From Plazaster borealis (taxonomy: Eukaryota; Echinodermata; Asteroidea; Forcipulatida; Labidiasteridae), in contig CM037457.1 in NCBI GenBank assembly GCA_021014325.1, forward strand, positions 6,864,721 through 6,928,720: a stretch of 64,000 bases of DNA. The letters are read 5' to 3'. The first letter of the stretch is position 1; the number at the start of each line of letters is the position of its first letter. Shown here piece after piece: positions 42,747 to 54,563 of the stretch. A program made the translations under genes and the position numbers. The notes beneath the pieces were generated by a model. It worked only from the letters and a program-made list of their open reading frames with translations. It did not search any database and had not been told where the DNA came from.

Positions 42747-43385
42747 GTTACCGAACAGCAATAGACTGTCAGGCTTTGATGAAGTCCGTGATTATTCAAA
42801 CGGCGACTTGAAGTAAACTGTAACGTTACAGAGATTGGTATCAGTCCATAGCATGCGGGAGCCAAAATATATTGGCATACGAGCTTAGTGTAGGACACTA
42901 TCATTATCCTCACCTACGCTAGTTGTAAAACAGTTCAGCTCGTCTTACCTAATAATGTGCTTCATCACTCTGGCAACGCATTTTTATATCATATACCTGC
43001 TCCAACCATAGAATGCTCCAACCATCAATATTTCCTCATAGCTCAAGGTGCATCGGTCATTAAAACGAGTACAGATCCAAATAAAGGAAAACACGTAGGG
43101 AAGACTTCACAATGCAATAATTAGTGTGGCTCTCCGGGGGGAAGTCTCTTCGCCTGTATGGCTTCTCGATGCCGTTTCCTTTGAAAAGACTACCAGACTT
43201 TCTTAGTAGGGTGTTATAAAAGTAAAATGCATGGGTACATTGAACTGCGTGTGTTGTTGATGATTGCGCAGACAATAACAAGATTCAATCAATGTACATA
43301 TAGATCAACTGACCTTAACAAGTTAAACTGTACATATTTTTGTCATTACCCTCGTATTTTGAAACGGAAACTGAATGATAATGAA

Positions 43386-43945
43386 CCTCTCAATGAGTAA
43401 TAAACAATAAATCGTCCTATAGTGAACAAAAAGAAAAGGAAACTTCGAAGCCCAGTGATGCGTAAATTATTACGGCTTTTACCCGAGAGTAGGCTGGCCA
43501 TTTTAACATTTTAGGGGCAAGAGAAACACCGAAAGTCATATTCAGACACTGCATGGAAAACATTGCGAATCATTGATCAAATTAGCAGAATAATGTTATG
43601 GATTGATCTTCATGAATGTTTTTCCAGGTGTGTGATGGTCTGAAGCACTGTATTTTGGTAAGTGAAATTAAGCAGATTGGAAGCCATGTTACAGTGTGTT
43701 GGCTGTTCAAGTTAGTATCTATAGTGATGCTCGTTGACAATGAAAGATGGAACAATGCTTGGGCGTGTACAAAGGGTCTTAAAGACTCGGAGTTGGGAGA
43801 GGGGCGTCCTTTGTGAATGTATTGCACGTTGAATGTCTACATGTTGCATTAACCTAGTCTTGGTGCAAGACGTTGATGTTCATTATGCCCTATATCGTCA
43901 ATGATCAACATTCTATTCGTTCTACCAACAACAACGTCAGGTTAC
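43386..43945. other. Intergenic, no gene seen
   Basis: Unique sequence between the duplication edge and the telomere-like palindrome. Overlapping frames near 43582-43827 are open on both strands and show no domain. Confidence 0.35.
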
Positions 43946-43948
43946 ACA

Positions 43949-44068
43949 CCTATGTTCCGACACCCCTAGTGTATTTTTTGATTCCTAACCCTAGCCCTAA
44001 CCCTAACCCTTAACCCTAGCATGTAAATCACGAGGGGGTTTTCGGAACATAGGGGTGTCGGAACATAT
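43949..44068. repeat. Palindromic element around an interstitial telomere-like (CCCTAA)n tract
   Basis: CTATGTTCCGACACCCCTA on the left is mirrored by AGGGGTGTCGGAACATA on the right. Between them (43984-44020) are about six CCCTAA-type units with CCCTAG and CCCTTAA variants. TTAGGG is the animal telomere repeat (established). Confidence 0.8.
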
Positions 44069-46590
44069 AGGGATGTCGGAACTAAGAGCAGTAACCCAAC
44101 GTAAGAACGTCTTGCACTAAGAACTAATAAGAACTCTGTAAATCAATCAATATAACCTTTTCACCAATTAAGGTCAATATTATGTGGGCATCGTAAAAAT
44201 CGTGTAAGATGCGATCGACTCATCGTTAATATTTAAAAGTTGTGGGTGCAGCACCCACAGCACCCCGCTCTCGCGGGCCTGATCAACATTGAGTACAAAT
44301 GTTAAAAGTACGACTTGGGGGATGACCTTCAAAATGTTGTAAAACTTTGGACGGCCCTCAAGCGACGATGAAGTGGCGGGAGTTGGTGGCTGCCGATCAA
44401 TGGAAAGTACGAGAACGTCGATTTTGATTGGATTTGACTGCATGTGAGCGAGGGGGGGTGGCAGTAGGATTCGGTACTGATGACTTAACGTAGGTAGAAT
44501 ATCAACATCCCATGTTGTCTAATAAAGACAGCGTGTATCAATGCACACTGTTAGACGTGTCTAGAGGGCCCCCTGTCACTCAATTTGTGAGCCAATTACT
44601 TCATATGGGCTTCTGTTAAGTGTTTTCTTCTTCTTATACTGACGTCGTCGGGTCTATACGCGAGTCCCAAATTACAGCTTCATTTGCAGTTGCCGCAACG
44701 AAATCGTCAAGTTAATTGCAGTTGTAAATGCAGCATGAAAATACAGGTAGTATCGGAGACGAACATAATACATCCTAGGTCGACTTCTGATCGTCAAAAT
44801 ATCGGCCACAAAGTCATCACAGTAGGGTTCAATACTTAAACTGAGGGGATCGGGGCCAATGAGTTATTCCACACCATCACTAATTAATTAATTTCTCCAA
44901 AGTTTAATGACTGGGGGAATCAAATTCCTTGATATCCTAGAATGGACCATTCCACATATCTTATAGGGGGGTCAGGCCCCAGATTATTATTATTTTTTGT
45001 TTACAGGGTTTTTTCAAGAAAAATTATGGATGGTGTGGTAGTAAATAAGGGCATTGCCATGCCATTGAGAACTTAGATAATAATTAGGGAAATATACCAA
45101 TTACTGGTTGCTAAATGACTCAAATAGTATTAGACAATAGCTGGGCAGTTGGGAAATGCACATATTTATTAATATTTAGTAATATTGGCCCTTTTGTCCC
45201 TCGGGATAAAGTGGGGGGGTGTTTCCACGCCCCTTAAAGGTTAGCTTATTAGGGAAAATAAATCAATTACCGGGTAATTAATGAATTCAAATAATTGTAG
45301 ACAATTGCTGGGCATGTAAAGAAGTCTCTTATTTGTAAAATATCATCGGAAATGCACAGAAAACATTTGTAATATATATATTGGATGGTGTGGTACGATA
45401 TATTGGCACCTTCGAGGATTTAAGTATAGTCTATGGAGTTCCCGCAGTCAAGGGTTAAAGGTAATAAACCCACCCGTTTCAGTCTGGGAATAAGACATGG
45501 TATCTATATTGTTTAATTATAGTCCACACATCTTAGCTTTCTCATTTTTAACAATCATCCACGGCCTACTCATGATTCTATAACAGTGTGCAAAAAAGAG
45601 AGACGGGTGTGTAACTACTGTTAAATAATAAAAGCATGTTAAACGATGCTCTCCTAACCCTCTTTCCCTGCGATGCCCCGCTCCTGTCAAATTTAAACGA
45701 ATGCCATTGGTTACTGCAGCCAGTAGACCGTTGGGAAACATGTATAACTCCTTTGTAATGTTGATTTCATACTTTTTTTCAAAGCTAATAACCTTTCCAG
45801 ATGTTGTAGAGACAGTTTGGCACAAACAAAATCAACAAATATTCATTTTTAATTTTGTGTGTGTTTAGTATGTGTTTATACTGTAAAACCGCAGTATTTT
45901 TTGTGCACAAGTCTATGTAGAAAGTGTTTTCCAACTGGAGATTCCGCGTCCATGAGTCACACTGCATATAGGGTAATTATACTATGTCAATCGGGCCTGT
46001 CTGAGGACAGAACTTAAAGGGTTTCACCCATTTTTGCTAGAAACTGAACGAGTAATTAACTAAAATGTGTTTTCGGTCTACTGGCTGCAGACCGGTAGGC
46101 CATCGGAGAGTGAATGTTTTTTGCCTATTAGATTTGAACAACGCCTACATGTAGGTCAATTTCATTTTCAATATAGAGAAAAACAACTTAAGATAAGCAG
46201 TCATCAAAACAGTGAATAAACGTATCCAATCCCTAGACCGTTCCCAAGTGTTCCCTTCCAATTCTGACGTGATGGTTCGACTTGCCAAATTGACTCTTTA
46301 TAACAGGAACGTTGTTATAAGAGGACAGTAAAACAAAGAAAAACAAAGCAGAAGAAAGAAACTGTAAGCAGAACCTCTTCTTAACATGCTCTTCATAACG
46401 AGAGCTGAATGTACATTATTTTCAATCACCAATACGGCCCTCGGTTCAGACTTCAAGGATTTCCGCCGACCATATAGAAGGAGGTGACTTCGTTCGGTCT
46501 CGCAATTAGAACGGCAATAGCCCGGCAGCACAACTCAACCTTGGGTTCATTAATGAGGCTAGTCACGTCTTACCGCACGCATTTCCCCTT
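44069..46590. other. Intergenic with diverged direct repeats, no gene seen
   Basis: Two diverged direct units (AATTAGGGAAATATACCAATTAC near 45080 against TTAGGGAAAATAAATCAATTAC near 45249, each followed by AGACAATxGCTGGGCA) lie at 45050-45330. GATGGTGTGG occurs in both orientations (about 44868 and 45385). Several short frames have no domain. Confidence 0.4.
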
Positions 46591-46675
46591 TTTTTTAAAT
46601 CAAAAATCTATTTTTATTGGTACATAATTTTGTTGCATGTTTTTCAACGCTGGATAACGACCTGACTTCGCATAA

Positions 46676-47245
46676 AAATATATATATATATATATATAAT
46701 AATATATAATAATAATATATATAATAATATAATAATATATAATAAGTAGGGTAGATGGCCTTAGCTTTCGATCCAGACCGGACCTTCTTCAGAGGCATAA
46801 AACAAGTACAAACAAATACATATCCATTTATAGAAAAAGAGAGGGGAAAGGGATTAAGGGAAGGATCCATAAAGAAGCGGGAAAATTATATATATTATAT
46901 ATATTATATATATTATATATATATAATATAATAAATGATTTTGGGTTGAACAAAGAAAAATTGACTAGAGTGGGATTTGAACCAACGACCTCCGGTTTTT
47001 ATATAATATAATAATATATAATATGATAATATATATATAATATATATATAATGGCTTTCTGACTGGCACTCCCCGTACAAAGATATTGACAAAATAGGGA
47101 GACCGCCAACATAGGGCTAGATAGCTCAGTTGGTAGAGCGCCGGCACGTTAAACCGGAGGTCGTTGGTTCAAATCCCACTCTAGTCAATTTTTCTTTGTT
47201 CAACCCAAAATAATTATATTTATATATATAATATATAATGATTCC
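46676..47245. repeat. (TA)n-rich cluster with two tRNA-like copies and a CTGAAGA-type repeat
   Basis: Order on the plus strand: (TA)n 46676-46742; the CTGAAGA-type repeat in reverse, 46746-46885; (TA)n; a truncated reverse tRNA-like element, 46935-47000, that breaks off inside the anticodon arm; (TA)n 47000-47050; a full plus-strand tRNA-like element with core 47115-47186 (A and B boxes and acceptor stem intact, GTT loop with C33); and (TA)n again. The same three modules occur together at 34.2-35.4 kb. Confidence 0.85.
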
Positions 47246-48637
47246 CCTCCAAGCAAAAAAAAGAAGGAAAAAAAGACCCCACGTTAACACTACTGTATAA
47301 TCACTGAATCCGATTCGAAAGCTCCTGCACTCTTGGTTTGTCATTTTTGGACATGTCGTTTTGTGTAGAAGTAAAGATTGAATGGATTTCCAGCTCATCT
47401 GACGGTGGATCTTTCATTGCGTTCGGTATAGAGGAACCATGGCCCTATAACTGAAATTTAAATCCATTAGCAATAACAATGTATCCGTACTGATTACAGC
47501 AATACGCACTTGACAGGTTGTCTCGTCCTACGAGGCCTCAGAATTGAAGCAACCACACTGTGCCCCAACAAGAACCAATAATGATAGAGCAGCAAAAAGT
47601 AAGTCGCCACTTCGTTATTATCTAATTTATTTTCTGTAAATTAAGACGGGCAGGTACTTTGAAAAAAGGTTTCTCTTTGGCCCATCCTGTGCGCCGCGCA
47701 TACGTACATGAAACTGCATGTTTTCCATTGTTTCGTCACCCCTCTAAGATGGCGGGGTGATGACGTCAATGCCTAAAGGTCCATTATATAACGTACATTT
47801 ACACAGCCTTCAAACAACACAACACATACGGTTTCATGATTACAAAGACCAAAAGTTAGTTTATTCGTCTCCATCGTAGCCCGATCAGAGTTGTGAATAA
47901 GTACGACTAGGGATGGGTTGTGAATTGTTTTATTTGATTATCTCTAACAGAGGCGCCGTACGCATAGTTGGTCATTGGAATAGTTAATTTATTTAGTTGC
48001 TACACAATACCATCCACCAAACCTGTGAAATAAATTTCATCACATAAGATTGGCTAGTTCAGCTGAAGCAACGAAGAAAGTTTCTGTATTGTCGGGAAAA
48101 TTGTGCATGTTGGTCACAAGTGTTTCGGTTTCGGCTGCAACAATATGAAAGTATACGACTTGATGATGATGATTTGTTTGAAATTACGATATTTTAAAAA
48201 GATTTCTGTCGAGTACACACACACTGTATATTAACATGGCTAGCTGCATCAATACAGCAAGTTTCATGTTATTATTGGTAAATATTTAATATTATTTGTG
48301 TTTTGACCATTCACCGATGTGTATTTAAGCACTGTAAACTTTCCCCGAGTCATGTGGAAAAAATGCACAGGCATATTACTCGGGTGGGATTCGAACTCAT
48401 GAACATTTGCCAATCTTGAGCAAAATCTTACCACTCATACCACTGAGCTTGCCCGTTAGTAATCATGATGTAAACCGCGCATAATAAAACACCAGAACAA
48501 AAAGAACACGATTCGGGTTTCAATTCCACAATTGGAAATTCTCTAATACGTTCGTTTAATGCTAAAAACAAAGTGGATCTGCGTGAAAGATTAACTATAG
48601 AGTGGTTCTGCTCTTGCAAGCGTTCTGCTCTTGTGGC
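47246..48637. other. Intergenic, no gene seen
   Basis: 47745-47770 contains AAGATGGCGG (YY1-like) next to TGATGACGTCA, a promoter-like pairing without a recognised first exon. 48380-48460 contains a degenerate tRNA-like phrase in reverse (GGTGGGATTCGAACTCATGA). No coding frame is convincing. Confidence 0.35.
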
Positions 48638-49060
48638 GTGTCGTGGCCGAGCGGATAAGAACACCGAACTCAAGCTCTGGTGTTTCTGATCAGCAGAGTG
48701 TGGGTTCGAATCCCAGTCGTGACACTTGTGTCCTTAAGCAAGACACTTAACCACATGCTTCGTCCTTCGGATGGGACGTTAAGCCGTAGGTCCCGTGTGT
48801 TGTTACGTAACGCAAAGAACTCAGTGCACTTATCGAAGAAAGTGAAGGTGTTCCCCGTTTGTTTGGGTTTTGTTGGCAGCATATGCGCCCACCACCCTTG
48901 TAAAACCATACATGGTGCTATGTAAAAGGACTTGGTCTCATACTTCAAAAACGTAGCTCCACAATACCTTGCAGGAAAATAATGAACGTTAAAAGCGCCT
49001 TGAGCGTCACTGAGTGACGGATATGTGCGCTATATAAGAAGCCACTATTATTATTATTAT
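48638..49060 (+). mobile_element. tRNA-Leu(CAA)-derived SINE, complete
   Basis: The head 48638-48725 folds as a class II tRNA: acceptor ends GTGTC and GACAC, TGGCCGAGCGG (A box), anticodon loop CTCAAGC (CAA, Leu), long variable arm, and GGGTTCGAATCCC (B box). The unrelated body runs to AAGCGCCTTGAGCGTCACTG and GGATATGTGCGCTATATAAG, ending in (TTA)n. The same tail is found truncated inside GPCR copy 2. It needs a LINE partner for mobility; which LINE is unknown. Confidence 0.85.
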
Positions 49061-52000
49061 CCACGTTGAAAGGAAACGTGTGATGGTTACGTCAATTCTA
49101 GTCATCACAAGTGCATCTTGTCATAAATTACACCACCAAACGAAACTCCCAATGAAATTCTCGCATACAGATACACCTACAATCACTATCAGCAAGCAAG
49201 GGATCAGCAATCAACTGATCATATGTAAAGCAATCAGCGGCGTATAGCAAAGATGTTTTCACAGGGGGAGGGGCGGGCATTGTTTTTCAGTTGTGGGCGG
49301 GGGGGAGTCGTGTCGTGCTTATTATTGTTGTAGATGGGGGCACGATCGTCTTGATTTTGAGGGCACTTCATGTATCTGGATTTTGTTTCGTGGGCGGGGG
49401 GGGTGTAAAATGGGGGGGGGGGTATTGTAAAATGGGGGCGTGCTAAGAGTTAAAATCTTGTTTGTTATAACAAGTTTTTGGGTCAACCTGACCCATAATG
49501 GGTCATGTCCCCTTTGACCCGGAATCCGGGTCAGGTCTGACCCCGGGTTTTTTAGAGTGCGTTTGATTTGTTTCCGGCCAGTTGTTTCCAACGGTTTTCA
49601 TATTAGGACAATCTGAAAATATAAAACCAAGCACACTCCATCCATTGACATTTTAAGAAAAAGACTAATCTTGCTTTTACTCGTTTTACCGTAGAGATAA
49701 CTTTATTTTATAGAATTCCTGGTGCACTAGTCTTACCTTTTTTGTCCAGCTAGCTCAATTTGTTGTACCTGAATAATTACATGAAATTGTTTGTTTATTT
49801 TCGTTATGTAATGCGGTGGATCATATTTTATGAAAAATCGCGCAAAAATACTCTATTGGATGCCTCGAAGATTTTAAATAATAATCAAACTTAAGGTCAA
49901 CAAGAATAAGTGTATAATGAAGAATGGATCATTTCTCACTTTGTCGATGCCGCCAATGTGGAACATTAAGGTCTCTAAAGCGTCCCTTAAATTGTACATA
50001 AAGTCCAGATGCAAATGAGGCTACTTTTTGCACAGTCATATTCGAATTGAGTACATTATTTTATTAAGTGTCGGTACATGTCGTGTGTCGAAAGCAGCCA
50101 ACACTTTAGCTTACTTCTGGGCACTTAGCTTTACTTGCAGTATTCAAAGAACGGTTTTCTAACAATAAGTAGTCAATACAATACGTAATAAACACCCTGA
50201 AAATTGAGGGAAAACATTTAAAATGCACTTGTGGATTGAAACACACACATAAATAGAATATAGAAATGTGTTAAGATTGCCTAAACCCTACATTTTGCAC
50301 ACTGTGAATATATCAACATAAAATACTGACAATGTTTAAAATAAATTGAATACAAAAGAAATGGTAACAATAAAAAAAGATTCAATATTGGTCAACCCGA
50401 AAAGCAATTGTATAAATGTTTTGATGTAACACCCGCGGAACAAAAGAGTATACATTTCAATATGATTAAGCTTTATATCCAAATCATTGCTGAAAATAAA
50501 TTAAGTACACTTAAAAAAAGGTAATAAAAGAAGCTGGAATCGACCGTTGATAGAACCATACTTCTCAAGCCGAAAATAAAACACAGCTCAGTAGACATTT
50601 TAAAAGATAATAAACAGACTGGAGATTTGCATTCGTACTGCTCCGCTTTCATGATTTGACGTCATACAGAACCGTCTTTGAAGATGTTCATTTCTTTCCA
50701 AAAAAATAATTTCCAGATTAGTACTATGGCAATCCCCAAAAGGTGTCTTACTTATTTTAATAACACATGGATTGGAATCCCAACAGAGAAATATTCTGGC
50801 GACCCCGACAGGAAACAAATTGCGGTAGCGTAAAATTCACTGAGCGTAACAATATCCGAGAGCTACGCGAACACGTGTCGGTAACAACAGAAAACAGTTT
50901 GTGACGTAAATAGTCGAAATATACAGCCTTCATTTGATTTACATGGAAATGAAACTAAATCTGTTAAAATGTCATTAACATTATTGGATTGGGATTAGTA
51001 TTTTTTCTTCTTTTGTAACTCAGAAGACACTTTCGTTAGTTTGTAAATTCCGCCATCTTGACACCAAGCCTCACCGAGCCAACAATGGTCACCGTGGGCC
51101 CAGTGGAATAGACTTGCTGACTAGAATTAACCCTAACAAAATTATTTGCATTATTTTTAAATGTTAAATTCTTGCATAATTACCAGCAAATAAACAAGTG
51201 AACAATTTGTAAAATAAGACACTTCTTGAATTAGTGCATATCCCAGGCACGCTAGATGGTAAATACATCTTACAGAAATTGCAAAGACCGGTGAAACTCA
51301 CGAAAATGCTGCTATGCAAGATTGGACTAATTTATACAAAACTTTCAAATATACTATACAAAACATTATATGTTATAATCAATCATAAGAGCATTACTAA
51401 TTCACACAGAAGTACCTTTACATCAACATGAATTGTATATCCACCCAGTACATTACAATACAGAGTGGTGTAGATACACATATGTATCCACATTGGAATA
51501 TATTAAAACACATAATTAATTGCAATCATACCCCCAATCGAAGTATATTTATAATTCCGAGAACGCTCATCCTCTTTTGGAAGTTTAATTAAACCCGGAG
51601 TGCTTGAGTACATGGTGTACACCAACCGTATACCCCAATTGGCGTCTTAAAAAAACACAATTAAAGCAGATGTAAGTTCTGTAATCCAAGTGCAATAGTG
51701 GACATGTTTAATAAAGAATTGCATTCGACTTGGTTAGTTATAAATGAGAAAGGCACACTGAGAATCGGGGGGGGGGGGAGAGAAACATAAGAAGTAGAAG
51801 GGTGACTGTTTTCGCTAAATCATTGCCAGTTTAACAATATCATGATGCATCGGTTAGCTGGTCACGTTTTCCCGCCTTAATGAGCACTGGTCTAAGCGGT
51901 CCATCTCTCTAATACAATATACTTGACAGGGACAATTTGGCACGACTCATCAAGTCATCACTAAAGTGAATGAACAAATGAATGCATGAATGATGCATCC

Positions 52001-53369
52001 ATCTTGTAACACCCCCCCAACCCACCCACCCAAACAAACCAATGATAACAAATACTAAGGCTGGACGGTATCGTAGTCTGGTCTCTTTTCCCTATTAAGT
52101 AGTGCCTGTATCGAATACTACCATTGCATGAAGGGAACAAGACAAAGATAATAATGGCAGCCTGGTTCAGATCAATTACAACAAGCAGATATGTGTCGCG
52201 AGGTCATATGAGGTTTGGTCATTTATGGAAAGCTTCAAGAGCAATAATAAACTAATGATGGTTAGATGCACGTACAGGACAACTGACGTAGTATTGATAT
52301 TAGGTTGCTAACAAAGAGGGACAGTAACAATATATATTGAAAAGGGTTTTAACTTTAATTGAAGGTGAGCTCTTCTCTTCAATTCTGAATTCCCAAATGG
52401 GTATGATGAAACCTATTCACGGAACTAAACAAAAAATGGCATCAATTACATCCGAGTGCCTAACCCTTTACTGTACAAGGCCAACAAAGCTATCTGTGAA
52501 TGGAAACTGATCATCCCAAATGACCATCCTCTTGACCTGTAAAACACAAAGAGGCTGAATGAGGGTCGCCTTGAGGTCAAGGATCAGTACATTCAATGTC
52601 ATGTGACCAATCGAACAGCAGCCCACCTGTGGCAGTAAGAGGAGCAATGGATTTCTTGACCTTCCCCTGACTGAACTGGTCCAGCCTCAATGAAAGATCT
52701 CGATGACACCCTCGAAACTGATAACCACTCTAAACCTCAGTTGCCATGACCAAACAATAATATGTCTCTATGCTTTGTTTTCAAAAGGGTATAATTATTT
52801 ATGGAGTGGTTCTCTTCAATCTAGACATGCACTCCTCTTCAAGGATTGTGGAGTTGTTTTGACAAGATATTTTCAAGGATATAACACAATTATTTATTTG
52901 GATGTGTTGTGGTAACTACTTTCTTTGTCATCAATGATAATTAATATGGTTAGGACCAGTTCTTCTTTTTAGATACAATTGTTTTTCACTGGATTTAGAT
53001 TCAAAATATTATACTAAATTCTGAGTATTTCCATTCTATATTAGTATGCTGTACCCTCCCCAGGCTTCGATTTCCCGCATGACTAAAAAATCACTGGGCA
53101 TAAAAGGCCTATAAATCTACATTAGTGAAGGGCGAACATCTAACATTAAGTCTTGACTTTTACACACACAAATGTGGAGGCTCGGATTATCAAACCCCCC
53201 AAAAATAATTTGTGATTATGATTCATTACATGCATTAAGATTATTCATGTATTGTGACTCACAAAAAACCCATTTCTTTGTACACAAAATATGTACAAAA
53301 GCTAATAATAAAAAATAGTCTTTACAGTAAGGTATAATATAATTCGTCCTTTTATAAAAATAATGATGT
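49061..53369. other. Intergenic and probable 3' UTR side of the FERM-domain gene
   Basis: 49484-49558 is a fragment of the TGACCCGG element (GGGTCAACCTGACCCATAA, then TTTTTTAGAGTGC). G runs occur near 49395-49435 and 51767. A CCGCCATCTTG motif is at about 51052. The 1-1.5 kb left of 53370 should be the 3' UTR of the FERM gene. No other gene was recognised. Confidence 0.4.
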
Positions 53370-53534
53370 TTAGCTCTGGAGCATTCGCAGTGTTCTCATC
53401 AAAGCTGACAACATGGCTGCCATAGTCTGGGCCTGCCGTAGCAGCAGTTGCATCTTGGGGTCATTGAGCTTTTTTCCATGAGCCTCGGCAGCTGCGGAGA
53501 GTGTGTTGCTGAAGTTTGAAGCAACTTCTTTAGT
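53370..53534 (-). CDS. FERM-domain scaffold protein (FRMPD-like), last coding exon
   Basis: Bounded by an acceptor GTCCTTAG before ACT at 53535-53537. It encodes 54 residues and TAA (53372-53370), starting TKEVASNFSN and ending LMRTLRMLQS. Phase 0 matches the donor of the previous exon (NLGNK then TKEV). The sequence is amphipathic helix (AAAEAHGKKL, LLRQAQTMAAML) and completes a helical C-terminal bundle begun in the large exon. The exon is visible only by translation of a short frame and its splice site. Confidence 0.85.
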   Translation of the reverse strand, partial: TKEVASNFSNTLSAAAEAHGKKLNDPKMQLLLRQAQTMAAMLSALMRTLRMLQS

Positions 53535-54563
53535 CTAAGGACAGAAAATAAAATGAAAAAAGTCACCTTAGAGTCAATCTAAAAGGGAACTTTAAAAAAA
53601 AGGTTTTTTTTTTGTTCACTCTGTAATTTTCCAGTAAATATAGGTTTTCCCTGCCAATTTCAGCAAAAAATAAATCAATTTGATTAACATGAGTTCAAAT
53701 TCATGCATTTTCCCCTAATCTTTTAATTTATTCGATTTCGTTTTCGTGCACACATGATTTCGTTTTTCTCATTCAGATTCGTTTTCAGTCATTCTATTTT
53801 ATTTATATGCATTCATGACTACACTTTGACCATTCTTAAGTTGAATTTCTACTACTGTACCTACTAAGGTAGTAGAAATTCAACTTACAAATGGTCAAAG
53901 TGTAGTCATGAATGGTCGACCTGCTGCTGCTGCTGGCTTTTACGAAATTGAATGAATCTTGCGGCCAGTGAATATTAAACTGGTGAAATTGAATTTCTCA
54001 TTTTGACTGTTGAATGCTGATTCAAAGGAGGATTCATTTTGAAACGAAATTGAATGAGCCAGGTCTTAAAACTAATGGATTTTTGTTGAACATGACCGAG
54101 AAAACCTATAAATAAATCCATACAAATTTTGTTAGTTGTATTAATTTACACAGGTTTATAAGCATATTTATTCAATGATGAATTATAATTGAAATTTATT
54201 TTCCAAAGACAAGAATGTGCTTATTGAATCAAATTTAAAAACAACACTGAATGTGGTAGATAACAAAGACTATAACAGGCATCAATGAGTAGAGAAATTC
54301 AACATCATACAGAATTTTTTCTATATGCCAGAAATGTTGACAAGTAAACAGCACAAAACAATGAGATATCAATCTTGCTAGTGATCACATCGTATAAATC
54401 AAAATAAAGTTTAGAGGGAAAGAATGTCACTTTTTTGTTGCAGAGTAAATTATTCGCTAATTTTTAACAACAATTTGCAATTACATGTACTGTGAAACAT
54501 CTCTTAGATGTACATAAAACAGTAAGCATGAGATACAGCCTTGTTACACCGATGGCTACTCAC

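Larger units (their letters stand above)
38500..43385 (-). repeat. Inverted segmental duplication, copy 2 (carries the disrupted GPCR)
   Basis: Reverse-complement partner of about 6925-12330. It lacks the 1.2-kb foldback and the 117-bp insertion of copy 1, but carries a LINE 3' fragment (about 40345-41643), a 66-bp SINE tail (42018-42083) and a further LINE fragment (39012-39290). Non-coding flanks show many substitutions and indels relative to copy 1, while the receptor coding region is nearly unchanged. Confidence 0.88.
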
